A stretch of DNA of 57,384 nt. It comes from an uncultured Oscillospiraceae bacterium. Its GTDB lineage: Bacteria; Bacillota; Clostridia; Oscillospirales; Oscillospiraceae. A program made the position numbers and the translations under genes. The notes under the pieces are model-generated. The model had not been told where the DNA came from. It did not search any database and saw only the letters and a list, made by a program, of their open reading frames with translations. Numbering within the stretch: position 1 is the first letter of the stretch; each line of letters starts with the position of its first letter. This document shows positions 7,977 through 15,378 of the stretch, piece by piece. Location: the NCBI GenBank assembly GCA_905234425.1, contig CAJOHR010000002.1, positions 1-57,384 of the forward strand, in the 5' to 3' direction.

Positions 7977-8286
7977 TAACGAACGACCTGCCAAAAGATG
8001 ATGCTAGGACGTTGAAAAGGGCGGTGTATATCGCTGCCGAGGTCATGCAGGCTGCGGGGCTAAAATCATCTGGATCAAGATGGACACTGGGAAGTCAATG
8101 CCGTGTGACCCGGAGCAGGTCACCTATTGGGAGAAGCCAAAGGCCAGGGAGAAGATCGTCACGCCGAACGGCTTGGTACTCAGCTGTGAGCTTGACGGTG
8201 ATCCGCAGGCGGCAACTGGAATCGGGTATCGACCCCACTGGGCAACGTGCCCCAAGGCTGACCAATTAAAAAGGGGGCGAGGATAA
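7973..8286 (+). pseudogene. Frameshifted zinc-binding phage protein
   Basis: ATG 7973 overlaps the upstream stop and opens a sensible N-terminus, but the recognisable body (Cys-Gly-Ala-Lys-Ile-Ile-Trp-Ile-Lys, Ser-Met-Pro-Cys-Asp-Pro-Glu and His-Trp-Ala-Thr-Cys-Pro) lies in the -1 frame from about 8008 to the stop at 8284-8286, and that frame has no start codon before 8080. A -1 shift near the AAAA at 8015-8018 joins the two into one protein of about 103 residues with Cys and His ligands. A lost A, an assembly error or a real frameshift could explain it. An unshifted product from 7973 would end near 8269. Confidence 0.5.
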
Positions 8287-8735
8287 TGAGCAGACACCCT
8301 AAGCTATTTGAAATACCCGATGCCCAGTGGGAGGGCAATGCTCCTTTTTCGCCAGGCAGAGAGTGGGTCATAAACGATCACATCCAAGTAGCAGAACAAT
8401 ACGCCTGCTATTTCGGCGGCGGTGATGTTGTGGATGTGGACGGTGACGGGGATTATGAAACGGTAGTGAGCGGGGAAATCCGCATTGACGGCAAGAATGA
8501 CGGAACGACTTTCCTCCTGTGGGGCTATCATACGCCCCGGCTCCAGATTACGAACGCCAAAACCGGCCTGCATCTGGATTCGGAGACAGACGCGCCTCGC
8601 CTGTTTGACCCGTATTTCAAGAAATACCTGGGGCATGAAAGCTTCCAGAACCGATTCGGACAGTTGTTTATTGCCCGGATCGGAGACTGCCTCAACTATC
8701 AATTCCAAGAACCGGGAGGGATCATCAATGCGTAA
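8286..8735 (+). CDS. Hypothetical early protein (149 aa)
   Basis: ATG 8286 overlaps the previous TAA (TAATG). The protein is mostly beta-strand, with a Val-Asp-Val-Asp-Gly-Asp-Gly-Asp-Tyr-Glu segment at about residues 49-58 resembling a calcium-binding loop, and an amphipathic C-terminal region. No known family recognised. It overlaps the next gene by 8 bp. Confidence 0.65.
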   Translation: MSRHPKLFEIPDAQWEGNAPFSPGREWVINDHIQVAEQYACYFGGGDVVDVDGDGDYETVVSGEIRIDGKNDGTTFLLWGYHTPRLQITNAKTGLHLDSETDAPRLFDPYFKKYLGHESFQNRFGQLFIARIGDCLNYQFQEPGGIINA

Positions 8736-9306
8736 ACACATGGGACTGTTTCGGGGTAAGCGGACGGATAACGGCGAGTGGGTGACTGGGTATTACTGCC
8801 GCGCTTTTCGCTGGACAGGAGATAACTATCCACAGCCAGCGATCCAAGAAGCCGACTGCTTTATGTTCCGACTTATTGATCCCAACACCGTGGGCGAATG
8901 CACCGGGCTGAGAGATCGGGACGGAAGGCTGATCTTCGAGGGAGACATCCTTCGTTATGTCATGGATGACGGAACTCTTTCGGAGTGGTGCTGCGAGGTG
9001 GCATTCGGGACATACAACTGCACATGCTGCGACGGAGTATATGGCTGGTATCTCAATGGAGACTGCGGCGATATCCGGGATTTTGAAAAAGAAGAAGACG
9101 CCGGACCCTATGTCATCGTCGGCAATATCCACGACAACCCGGAACTGATGGAAAAGCCAAAGCTGGAGCCGGTGCCGAAGCTGGATCTGGAGAGTCTGCC
9201 GCCGGTGGACTGGCTGACGGACTTGAAGGAAAGGTTTGCCGCCGCTGGTCTGAAGGCGACGCTGGTGCCGTCAAAGGAGGCGGAAACGGGAGGTGACGGG
9301 GAGTGA
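8728..9306 (+). CDS. YopX family protein
   Basis: 192 residues from ATG 8728 (GGGAGGG upstream). The N-terminal 130 residues show the YopX order: Phe-Arg-Gly-Lys-Arg-Thr-Asp-Asn-Gly-Glu-Trp-Val, then Thr-Val-Gly-Glu-Cys-Thr-Gly-Leu, Asp-Gly-Arg-Leu-Ile-Phe-Glu-Gly-Asp-Ile-Leu, and a closing Ile-Val-Gly-Asn-Ile-His-Asp-Asn-Pro-Glu-Leu. The extra C-terminal 60 residues are Pro/Leu/Glu-rich. YopX-type proteins are widespread in Gram-positive phages with no settled role. Confidence 0.8.
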   Translation: MRKHMGLFRGKRTDNGEWVTGYYCRAFRWTGDNYPQPAIQEADCFMFRLIDPNTVGECTGLRDRDGRLIFEGDILRYVMDDGTLSEWCCEVAFGTYNCTCCDGVYGWYLNGDCGDIRDFEKEEDAGPYVIVGNIHDNPELMEKPKLEPVPKLDLESLPPVDWLTDLKERFAAAGLKATLVPSKEAETGGDGE

Positions 9307-9446
9307 AACGAGCTTTGATTATCCTGCTCCGGGCGTTGATGGGCATACATTCTCCATTCCTGGGGCGGCGTGTACGGATCAGCGATATTTGGAACTGCCC
9401 GGGATATGAGTGGTGGACAGGCAAGCGGAAGAGACACGGGAGGTGA
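9303..9446 (+). CDS. Small basic protein (47 aa)
   Basis: Starts at GTG 9303, overlapping the previous stop (GTGA). The first 15 residues are hydrophobic (Ala-Leu-Ile-Ile-Leu-Leu-Arg-Ala-Leu-Met-Gly), followed by a basic Trp-containing tail ending in a Lys/Arg cluster. It could be a small membrane-associated peptide. The following ATG gene starts 6 bp after its stop. Confidence 0.45.
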   Translation: MKRALIILLRALMGIHSPFLGRRVRISDIWNCPGYEWWTGKRKRHGR

Positions 9447-9451
9447 CGGGG

Positions 9452-9874
9452 ATGGCTAATCCATTAGCCAAAGCAGTTGCAAGTGCGGCGGCCCTCGACG
9501 AAGAGATTGCCGCAGTGTGTGCGCTGAGTGACGCTCAAGCCACGAGATTAAAAAATGCCGCATTGATCTACTCACAACAGACCGGCAGGCCAATACTGGA
9601 AATACTGGGTGAAACCGAGGCTGAAATTGCAGGCGGGAGGCGATTTGAGGATACCAAACTTGGGTATGCGATTTCTACAGAAAAGCCACCTACTAACGCC
9701 GACCGCATCCGGGCTATGAGCGACAAGGAATTGGCGGACGAACTGCTGTATATCCACTGCCAGGGATTTCTGGAAGCATACCAAGATGAAGATGAATTTG
9801 GAGACTTTACAGAAAAAGACTGGCTCCAATGGCTCCAAAGCCCAGCGGAGGGAGGTGACCACGATGCTAATTAA
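9452..9874 (+). CDS. Hypothetical early protein (140 aa)
   Basis: ATG 9452 follows GGGAGGTGACGGGG. The N-terminal 70 residues are helical and Ala/Glu-rich. The C-terminal part contains Asp-Arg-Ile-Arg-Ala-Met-Ser-Asp-Lys-Glu-Leu-Ala-Asp-Glu-Leu, a motif common in small Firmicutes phage proteins that often end in a Cys-pair and Trp-Leu. Here it ends with Trp-Leu-Gln-Trp-Leu. Function unknown. Confidence 0.65.
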   Translation: MANPLAKAVASAAALDEEIAAVCALSDAQATRLKNAALIYSQQTGRPILEILGETEAEIAGGRRFEDTKLGYAISTEKPPTNADRIRAMSDKELADELLYIHCQGFLEAYQDEDEFGDFTEKDWLQWLQSPAEGGDHDAN

Positions 9875-10118
9875 GGCGACAAAATGCCCCAAATGCTGGG
9901 GTCGCCTTTTCTATGAAACGATTGGCTCATACGGCGATGTTTTTCTCTTGGGTATCAAACGCCCTGGGACTATAGGGAAAAAGGTTTGCCGAGAACACTA
10001 CGAACACGAAGACGATATGGTGTACTGCCTTAGTTGCGGCACCAACTATGAATTCAAGGTCGATAACGATGTGGTCTATATAGACCCAGATTCCGGAAGG
10101 AGTGGCTACGATGCCTGA
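9864..10118 (+). CDS. Zinc-ribbon phage protein (84 aa)
   Basis: ATG 9864, with GGAGGTGACC eight bases upstream, overlapping the previous gene by 11 bp. It carries Cys-Pro-Lys-Cys near residue 9 and Cys-Leu-Ser-Cys-Gly near residue 55, a four-cysteine zinc ribbon with a long insert. Probably a nucleic-acid or protein-binding adaptor; no catalytic residues are visible. Confidence 0.65.
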   Translation: MLIKATKCPKCWGRLFYETIGSYGDVFLLGIKRPGTIGKKVCREHYEHEDDMVYCLSCGTNYEFKVDNDVVYIDPDSGRSGYDA

Positions 10119-10503
10119 CGTTATCATCAAGGGCATGGAGATGCCGAAGAGCTGCTGGCCCGACTGCCCGTGTCTGAATGGTGACGAGGTAGTATGCCAA
10201 GCGGTCGAGGGCCTTCTGGATATTGGAGTACTATGGACAACTCGTCCCGACTGGTGCCCTCTCCGCCCTGCGCAGGAGTGGATCAGCGTGGAGGAGAGGT
10301 TACCGGAGCAAAGAATCAATCAGCATACGCTTGATTTCGAGTATGTACTATGCTCTACCACATTTGGGGATGTAAGGCCGTACAAGTACGGCAGACGGAT
10401 AGGGCGAGGCGGAGCGCATTTTTGGAACGGTGCTGGATATGTCGATGCGTATGTCGCCCACTGGATGCCGCTGCCGAAGCCGCCGGAGGAGGAGACATTA
10501 TGA
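10111..10503 (+). CDS. DUF551 domain protein
   Basis: 130 residues from ATG 10111 (GGAAGGAG upstream). The N-terminal part has several cysteines (Cys-Trp-Pro-Asp-Cys-Pro-Cys). Residues 57-125 match DUF551: Trp-Ile-Ser-Val-Glu-Glu-Arg-Leu-Pro-Glu at the start and Val-Ala-His-Trp-Met-Pro-Leu-Pro-Lys-Pro-Pro-Glu at the end. DUF551 proteins are common phage accessory proteins without a known biochemical role. The stop overlaps the next ATG by 4 bp. Confidence 0.8.
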   Translation: MPDVIIKGMEMPKSCWPDCPCLNGDEVVCQAVEGLLDIGVLWTTRPDWCPLRPAQEWISVEERLPEQRINQHTLDFEYVLCSTTFGDVRPYKYGRRIGRGGAHFWNGAGYVDAYVAHWMPLPKPPEEETL

Positions 10504-10922
10504 CGAACTATGAGTATCTGAACTCTCTGGAGTGGTTCGAGAAGGCTTTGGCAATCTTGAACATAGGGGATAATTCCTGCGTTCTATGCCCGCGAGACCG
10601 CGAAGATCGGTGCAATGAGGACTGTACCAACGGGATAATAGAATGGTTTAAGAAAGAGTGTGATCCGACTGCCCCGGTTTGGACGGAAGAAACCTGGAGT
10701 GAAGAGGCAGACCGGACCGGTAAATGCTTTCGTTACAATCGTTTTCTGCCGCGTCCAATAGACTGCCCGCCGAGGAGCGGTTCCAAGGCCCTGGTCAAAA
10801 CAGACACGGGAGAATACCTGGTTGCGACATACACAGGTGAGTTTGGATGGATGTACCCGTATTACGGAGGAAAGCCCGTGACGTGGTGGTCCCTGCCTAC
10901 GGGAGGAGGGACAGCCCCATGA
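10500..10922 (+). CDS. Cysteine-rich hypothetical protein (140 aa)
   Basis: ATG 10500 overlaps the DUF551 gene stop. The N-terminal half has Cys-Val-Leu-Cys-Pro followed by Arg-Cys-Asn-Glu-Asp-Cys, a plausible metal site. The C-terminal half has Val-Lys-Thr-Asp-Thr-Gly-Glu-Tyr-Leu-Val-Ala and Val-Thr-Trp-Trp-Ser-Leu-Pro, again resembling DUF551-like ends. Function not recognised. Confidence 0.6.
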   Translation: MTNYEYLNSLEWFEKALAILNIGDNSCVLCPRDREDRCNEDCTNGIIEWFKKECDPTAPVWTEETWSEEADRTGKCFRYNRFLPRPIDCPPRSGSKALVKTDTGEYLVATYTGEFGWMYPYYGGKPVTWWSLPTGGGTAP

Positions 10923-11101
10923 CAACTGACCAGGACAAATATCAGACCATCGCCACGGTGTGCAAGACCTTCTGCCCGGTGTGCGGGCGGATCACAACTC
11001 GGGATAGAATTTTCAGCCTCGTCGATATTGCAACCGGATATGCGCATACACTGTGGGTCTGCCGGAAGTGCAGGACAGTGACAGCGGAGGAACGGAGGTA
11101 G
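10919..11101 (+). CDS. Small zinc-ribbon protein (60 aa)
   Basis: ATG 10919 overlaps the previous stop (ATGA); GGGAGGAGGG lies upstream. Two cysteine knuckles (Phe-Cys-Pro-Val-Cys-Gly-Arg and Val-Cys-Arg-Lys-Cys-Arg) about 30 residues apart define a rubredoxin-like zinc ribbon. No other domain is present. Likely a structural zinc module in protein or nucleic-acid binding. Confidence 0.6.
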   Translation: MTTDQDKYQTIATVCKTFCPVCGRITTRDRIFSLVDIATGYAHTLWVCRKCRTVTAEERR

Positions 11102-11108
11102 GGACGTA

Positions 11109-11381
11109 ATGCCTGAGTACATCAGATGCGACACCTGCCCTAGATGCTATGACAGATACCCCGGGAAACTCGACCGGGACGGTAATCACTTCTTTATCTG
11201 CGGGCTCACCGGCAACATGGTCTACAAGGAGCCTCGCAGGGTAAGACGCATGAGCGGGAAGGGGTGGATTCACTACCCCGTGAGCAGCTGCGGGCTATAT
11301 AAAAGCGTGGATGAAGCGCTGTCCGACATGACGGAGCCAGAGATCGTGAGATACAAAGGAGGAAACAATGATGGTACATAA
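11109..11381 (+). CDS. Cysteine-rich hypothetical protein (90 aa)
   Basis: Starts at ATG 11109 behind CGGAGG. Cysteines at Arg-Cys-Asp-Thr-Cys-Pro-Arg-Cys near the N-terminus, Ile-Cys-Gly in the middle and Ser-Ser-Cys-Gly near residue 60 suggest a bound metal. Overlaps the next gene by 14 bp. No family recognised. Confidence 0.6.
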   Translation: MPEYIRCDTCPRCYDRYPGKLDRDGNHFFICGLTGNMVYKEPRRVRRMSGKGWIHYPVSSCGLYKSVDEALSDMTEPEIVRYKGGNNDGT

Positions 11382-11889
11382 GATCAAGTTACGGGAGGAG
11401 TTCGCCGATGCGGTCCTCTCCGGAGAGAAGAACTTCGAGATCAGGGAGAACGACCGGGGCTATCAGAAAGGCGACGAGATTCATTTCCGTGTCGTCGACG
11501 AGGCGGGGTTCGCCGTCAACCACAAACTGTCGCATACAGGTGTGAAGTACGAAATCACCTATGTGCTGTCAGGTTGGGGCATCCAGGAGGGATATGTTGT
11601 CTTTGGCATCAGAAGGATGGAGACCAACAACACCGAAGCGACGGAAACCTGTCCCTGGTGCGAGACAGAAAACACATATCCCGGATGGGATGTGGAGAAA
11701 GACGGCTATATCGCTATCTGTAAGACCTGCGGCAAGAAGATATTCCTTTGTGATGAATGCCAACATGCGCATGATTTTCGGGGTTGCGAGTGGACTACGG
11801 AAAGAGACGCGTATAGCAGGACAGTAACCAGCCAGTGCTGCCGGGGGAAGATCGCAAACAAAGAGCTGCCGCGGGACTTTCAACTGTAA
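11368..11889 (+). CDS. ASCH/PUA-like (DUF3850-type) protein fused to zinc ribbon
   Basis: 173 residues with tandem ATGs at 11368/11371 after AAAGGAGG. Residues 1-85 match the DUF3850 (ASCH/PUA-like) layout: His-Lys-Ile-Lys-Leu, Ala-Val-Leu-Ser-Gly-Glu-Lys-Asn-Phe-Glu-Ile-Arg-Glu-Asn-Asp-Arg-Gly-Tyr and Gly-Tyr-Val-Val-Phe-Gly-Ile. ASCH domains bind RNA or modified bases. Residues 90-150 add Cys-Pro-Trp-Cys, Cys-Lys-Thr-Cys and Cys-Asp-Glu-Cys knuckles. A role in RNA or modified-nucleotide handling is inferred. Confidence 0.7.
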   Translation: MMVHKIKLREEFADAVLSGEKNFEIRENDRGYQKGDEIHFRVVDEAGFAVNHKLSHTGVKYEITYVLSGWGIQEGYVVFGIRRMETNNTEATETCPWCETENTYPGWDVEKDGYIAICKTCGKKIFLCDECQHAHDFRGCEWTTERDAYSRTVTSQCCRGKIANKELPRDFQL

Positions 11890-11932
11890 GGTGCGGCCTG
11901 AGCTTCCGTCGAAGCGTTGGGAGGGACAAAAT

Positions 11933-12160
11933 ATGAAAGGATCAAATGATCAGCCGAAGAAAACCATTAACCCGAATGTCCGGCAATGCCCGGCCTGTGG
12001 GGCAGAAGGATATGTGGTTGACAGCCGCCTGCGGGAAGACGGGACGATTGTCAGGAGGCGAAAGTGCCGATTCTGCGGGCAACTATGGCACACGAAAGAG
12101 ATCCCGCTTCGGGAGCGGAAACCGGTCTCGGACATGCTGCTTGATGCTGGCTTTGAATGA
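11933..12160 (+). CDS. NrdR-like zinc-ribbon protein (75 aa)
   Basis: Start at ATG 11933, with GGGAGGG upstream; a longer GTG reading from 11891 lacks a ribosome site. The core (Cys-Pro-Ala-Cys-Gly, Val-Val-Asp-Ser-Arg, Gly-Thr-Ile-Val-Arg-Arg-Arg-Lys-Cys-Arg-Phe-Cys-Gly) copies the N-terminal zinc ribbon of the NrdR repressor. There is no ATP-cone, so it is not a full NrdR; it is a stand-alone DNA-binding ribbon. The stop overlaps an upstream ATG of the next frame. Confidence 0.65.
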   Translation: MKGSNDQPKKTINPNVRQCPACGAEGYVVDSRLREDGTIVRRRKCRFCGQLWHTKEIPLRERKPVSDMLLDAGFE

Positions 12161-12162
12161 GT

Positions 12163-12191
12163 TTGCATAACAACGGTGTTTTTGGCATAAT
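12163..12191 (+). promoter_or_regulatory. Candidate sigma-70-type promoter
   Basis: TTGCAT (12163-12168), a 17-bp spacer, then CATAAT (12186-12191). The predicted transcript start near 12198 lies just ahead of the GTG start at 12211, and the promoter precedes a DUF1492/ArpU-like gene that often governs late expression. Confidence 0.45.
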
Positions 12192-12210
12192 GGCAGGGGG
12201 AGTGATTATT

Positions 12211-12612
12211 GTGGATTTGCAAGCGTTGAACCGGAATATCCAACTGCATGAACGCCTGGAACGAGCCTATGACATGGTGGAGTCTCTGCGGGAACGCGCC
12301 TATCCCGGGGGCCAAAACCTGGACGGGATGCCTCGTGGCACCGATGTGTCCGACAAGGTAGGCAACCTGGCAATCCAGATCGCGGACCTGACCGCCAGGA
12401 TCGAATGGCTGGAAGAGGAAACCGAGAAGGGCGACGAGGAAATCCGGAAGTTTGCAAATTCATTCGACGATGAACGCCTCCAGATGATTATCCAGGCACG
12501 GTTCATATCCTGCTTCACCTGGAGCGATACCGCCGATCTGCTTGGCCCCGCATTTACCGAGAAAGGCGTCAAACGGCTTCTGTATGGCGCTGTGTGTCAT
12601 GGGGATGCGTAG
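12211..12612 (+). CDS. DUF1492/ArpU-like late regulator candidate
   Basis: 133 residues from GTG 12211, chosen because GGGGGAG precedes it, a promoter ends just upstream, and family members start with Leu-Gln-Ala-Leu-Asn-Arg-Asn at this point; ATGs at 12157 and 12190 are in frame. The body has Val-Ser-Asp-Lys-Val-Gly-Asn-Leu-Ala and a long helix, then a C-terminal HTH-like region around Phe-Thr-Trp-Ser-Asp-Thr-Ala-Asp-Leu-Leu-Gly. DUF1492/ArpU proteins sit upstream of terminases in Gram-positive phages and are thought to switch on late genes. Confidence 0.7.
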   Translation: MDLQALNRNIQLHERLERAYDMVESLRERAYPGGQNLDGMPRGTDVSDKVGNLAIQIADLTARIEWLEEETEKGDEEIRKFANSFDDERLQMIIQARFISCFTWSDTADLLGPAFTEKGVKRLLYGAVCHGDA

Positions 12613-12704
12613 ACAGGCGGGGCCGGACACAACGGGACTACGCGGGGTTGCAACAGCCTCATAGGGCGTGTTATCGTGTAGCATGTAAAATTCGATCATG
12701 CCAA

Positions 12705-12734
12705 GGGGGCGCCGGAAACGGCGTCCCCAATTTT
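12705..12734 (+). terminator. Rho-independent terminator
   Basis: Stem GGGGGCGCCG (12705-12714), loop GAAA, stem CGGCGTCCCC (12719-12728) with one G-U pair, followed by AATTTTATT. It separates the ArpU-like gene from the IbrA-like operon. Confidence 0.65.
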
Positions 12735-12817
12735 ATTGCAGGAGGTGAACACCAGGGCGCTTTCGCTCCTTTATGCGCCGAAAAACGGCCCCATCCCCAG
12801 ATGGGAGCAAATAAGGA

Positions 12818-13951
12818 GTGGTTACGATTCTTTACCTTGAGACAAATGTGTTCGACGAGGCTCTGAACAGGATACGCTTCCTGTACGACAATCACGATGA
12901 TGTGATCGTCAGCATGAGCGGCGGGAAGGACAGCACCGTGCTGTTTCACCTGACGCTGATGGTAGCTGCGGAGCGCAACCGCCTCCCTGTCAAGGTGTTC
13001 TGGCTGGACCAGGAAGCCGAATGGCAGGCTACGGTGGACTATATGCGCTCCGTGATGCACAGGGAGGATGTGGACCCGTACTGGTTCCAGATCCCCTTCG
13101 ATTTCACCAACAGCCTGTCGCCGGTGGCTAACTACATCCATGTGTGGGGGCCGGAGAGCGAAAAGGATTGGGTGCATGAGAAGGACACGATCTCCATTCA
13201 CGAGAATCCGAGCACAGAAAACCGGTTTCATGATCTGGTGAACGAGCTGCCGAAATACTGCACCGATTCCGAAAACTGCGCAGTGCTGGTCGGTATGCGG
13301 ATCACCGAATCCCTCAACCGCCGGGCAGCCATCGCCCACGGCAAGGTCCGCTACAAGGGCGTTACCTGGTGCAAGAAGAAAAACGGCCCCATCCAAGTGT
13401 TCTGGCCGATCTATGACTTCACCAATGATGACATCTGGACCGCTTTAGCCCGGAATCACTGGCCGTACAACAAAATCTATGACTATCAGTATCAGGCGGG
13501 GCTTGCAAAGCAGAAAATGCGGGTTTCCGCCTTGATCCATGAGACAGCATGGCACTCTATCGAGTTTCTCCAGGAATTCGAGCCACAGACCTATGACCGA
13601 TTCGTGAAGCGGATCAGCGGGGTCAGCACCTTCAACCACGCTTTCGACAGCGGGGATGTGATCGTGCGGCAGCTCCCGTTTGCATTCGCCTCCTGGATCG
13701 AGTACAGGGACTATCTGCTGGAGCATATCACGCAGCCGAAGTATTGGGACCTGTTCCGACGACGCTGGCAGAACCAGAACAGCGAGGAATGGTACAAGGT
13801 CCACATCAAGGAAATCCTTGTGAACGATATTGACGGCACCATCAACGCGAATGCCCGTAGCAAGATCAGACTGGCCGAAAAGAAGGATCAGGGCATCTAT
13901 CATGAGATAGACAAGGCCCAGTTCCTCCGTGCGAAAGGAGAAGCTCAATGA
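12818..13951 (+). CDS. PAPS-reductase-like PP-loop protein (IbrA-like)
   Basis: 377 residues from GTG 12818 (GGGAG 10 bp upstream). Residues 34-39 are Ser-Gly-Gly-Lys-Asp-Ser, the PP-loop of PAPS reductase/ATP pyrophosphatases, followed by Val-Phe-Trp-Leu-Asp-Gln-Glu-Ala-Glu and an Arg-Ile-Thr-Glu-Ser segment. The C-terminal half has Tyr-Asp-Phe-Thr-Asn-Asp-Asp-Ile-Trp and a DUF3440-like tail. It lacks the C-terminal catalytic cysteine motif of sulfate assimilation. The ParB-like gene directly downstream (4-bp overlap) reproduces the ibrA-ibrB pair known from E. coli. Its substrate is unknown; adenylation or thiolation of a nucleic acid is possible. Confidence 0.75.
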   Translation: MVTILYLETNVFDEALNRIRFLYDNHDDVIVSMSGGKDSTVLFHLTLMVAAERNRLPVKVFWLDQEAEWQATVDYMRSVMHREDVDPYWFQIPFDFTNSLSPVANYIHVWGPESEKDWVHEKDTISIHENPSTENRFHDLVNELPKYCTDSENCAVLVGMRITESLNRRAAIAHGKVRYKGVTWCKKKNGPIQVFWPIYDFTNDDIWTALARNHWPYNKIYDYQYQAGLAKQKMRVSALIHETAWHSIEFLQEFEPQTYDRFVKRISGVSTFNHAFDSGDVIVRQLPFAFASWIEYRDYLLEHITQPKYWDLFRRRWQNQNSEEWYKVHIKEILVNDIDGTINANARSKIRLAEKKDQGIYHEIDKAQFLRAKGEAQ

Positions 13952-14505
13952 TAAAGGATCAGCCCGTATGCAACGTGCAGTGGATTCCCATCAAGAAGGT
14001 CCACGCAAATAATTACAACCCGAACAGCGTCGCTCCCCCGGAGATGAAGCTGCTCTACACATCGGTCAAGGCCGACGGATATACCCAGCCCGTCGTGGTG
14101 ATCTACGACGCGAAGAAGGATCGGTATGTGATCGTCGATGGATTCCATCGGTATTCGATCATGCGCCGGTATCCGGACATCTACGCCATGTGCGAAGGAA
14201 AGCTGCCCTGCGTCGTGCTGGAGGGCAAGACCATGAACGACCTCATGGCCAGCACCGTCCGGCACAACCGCGCCCGTGGCAAACACTCCATCAACGGTAT
14301 GTCCAACATCGTCATGGAGATGCTGCTGAACGGTGCCTCCGACGTGGAGGTCTGCAACGAGCTCGGCCTGGAGGCCGAGGAGCTTGTTCGCCTCAAATAC
14401 ATCACCGGCTATGCCAAGCTGTATGAGAACAACGAGTACAGCAAAGCCAAGGTCAGCGAGAAGCAGGCCATGGTTTCGGCGGAGTATCGGAAGGGGGCGC
14501 AGTGA
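13948..14505 (+). CDS. ParB-like nuclease-domain protein (IbrB-like)
   Basis: 185 residues starting at ATG 13948, which overlaps the IbrA-like stop. Residues 10-95 have the ParB-type core (Val-Val-Val-Ile-Tyr-Asp, Tyr-Val-Ile-Val-Asp-Gly-Phe-His-Arg-Tyr) and then Ser-Thr-Val-Arg-His-Asn-Arg-Ala-Arg-Gly, matching IbrB-type proteins. A helical tail with Glu-Val-Cys-Asn-Glu-Leu-Gly-Leu resembles an HTH. Coupling to the PP-loop gene suggests they act as a complex, as inferred for IbrA/IbrB. Confidence 0.75.
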   Translation: MIKDQPVCNVQWIPIKKVHANNYNPNSVAPPEMKLLYTSVKADGYTQPVVVIYDAKKDRYVIVDGFHRYSIMRRYPDIYAMCEGKLPCVVLEGKTMNDLMASTVRHNRARGKHSINGMSNIVMEMLLNGASDVEVCNELGLEAEELVRLKYITGYAKLYENNEYSKAKVSEKQAMVSAEYRKGAQ

Positions 14506-14506
14506 T

Positions 14507-15157
14507 ATGGTCGAGATGGTAAACGAGATCATCATGAAGCCTGTGGGCGAGATCCGCCCATACTTCCGCAACCCCCGGAAAAACGACAAGACGGTATCGC
14601 TTCTGGTGGATCTGATCCCGAAGGTGGGCTTCAACGTCCCGCTCCTGCTGGATCAGGATGGCGTAATCGTAAAAGGTCACGCCCGGTATTATGCCGCAAT
14701 CCGCCTGGGATTGGAGAAGATACCGTGTGTCATCACCCACGCTGACGAGGAGAGCATCAAGCTCGACCGGCTGTCGGATAACAAAGTATCGGAGTTCTCC
14801 GAGTGGGTGGATGACGAGCTGCTCCATGAGCTGGACGCATTGAACGTGGACTTCGATCTGTCGGAGCTGGGGTTCCCCACCACTGTCATCGACGACTTCC
14901 TCCAGGAGATCGAAGATGAAGAGGACGAGGAGACCATGACCGACGAGGAGCGCCGCGCTGCATTCCAGAAATACCTTGACGAGAATCCGTCAAATCCCCA
15001 GCAACCTCCCGCCACTACCCAAGAGAGTATCGAGCGTGCTGTCCAGAAGCAGCAGTCCGTACCGGAGAAGCCGAAGCGGTATTTCAAGATAGTTTGCGAA
15101 AACTGCGGACACATCATGTTTGTCGCTGAGGCAGAGGCACAGTTCGAGGATCGCTGA
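14507..15157 (+). CDS. ParB/RepB-like domain protein with C-terminal cysteine pair
   Basis: 216 residues from ATG 14507, one base after the previous stop, with GGAAGGGGG upstream. The ParB-like core is clear: Pro-Tyr-Phe-Arg-Asn-Pro-Arg-Lys-Asn-Asp, Val-Pro-Leu-Leu-Leu-Asp, Ile-Val-Lys-Gly-His-Ala-Arg-Tyr-Tyr-Ala-Ala and Asp-Asn-Lys-Val-Ser-Glu. An acidic middle and a short Cys-Glu-Asn-Cys-Gly-His motif close the protein. Similar domains often precede a methyltransferase in one chain; here the methyltransferase half is absent. Third ParB-type protein in this phage. Confidence 0.7.
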   Translation: MVEMVNEIIMKPVGEIRPYFRNPRKNDKTVSLLVDLIPKVGFNVPLLLDQDGVIVKGHARYYAAIRLGLEKIPCVITHADEESIKLDRLSDNKVSEFSEWVDDELLHELDALNVDFDLSELGFPTTVIDDFLQEIEDEEDEETMTDEERRAAFQKYLDENPSNPQQPPATTQESIERAVQKQQSVPEKPKRYFKIVCENCGHIMFVAEAEAQFEDR

Positions 15158-15246
15158 CAACACAGCGGCGCGTGAGTATACACAGGCGGGCTCTGGAAAA
15201 ATAGAATGTTCCTACATGCGCAGCATGCCATAGGCCCCCTGGCGGC

Positions 15247-15378
15247 CTACTCAATCGTCAGCTCGCAGCGAACACACCACACCCCCACAGCATCCATCAC
15301 CCAGGCGCCGCGCTCGCCGCGCTGAAGATAGTAGTACGCCTCCTGCCGGGGAGAGATCATCACCACGCCCGTGGACAT
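15247..15378 (-). CDS. Possible 43-aa antisense gene
   Basis: Leftward frame from ATG (15378) to TAG (15247) in the gap before the terminase. The predicted peptide looks protein-like (Met-Ile-Ser-Pro-Arg-Gln-Glu-Ala-Tyr-Tyr-Tyr, Gly-Ala-Trp-Val-Met-Asp, Trp-Cys-Val-Arg-Cys-Glu-Leu). The nearest AGGAGG-like site is 16 bases away and fits a different frame better, so the case is weak. Confidence 0.35.
   Translation of the reverse strand: MSTGVVMISPRQEAYYYLQRGERGAWVMDAVGVWCVRCELTIE

Noticed and set aside
12818-13951. Assimilatory PAPS reductase (CysH)
   Set aside because: PP-loop is present but the C-terminal catalytic cysteine motif is missing and the partners are ParB-like, not sulfur-assimilation genes.
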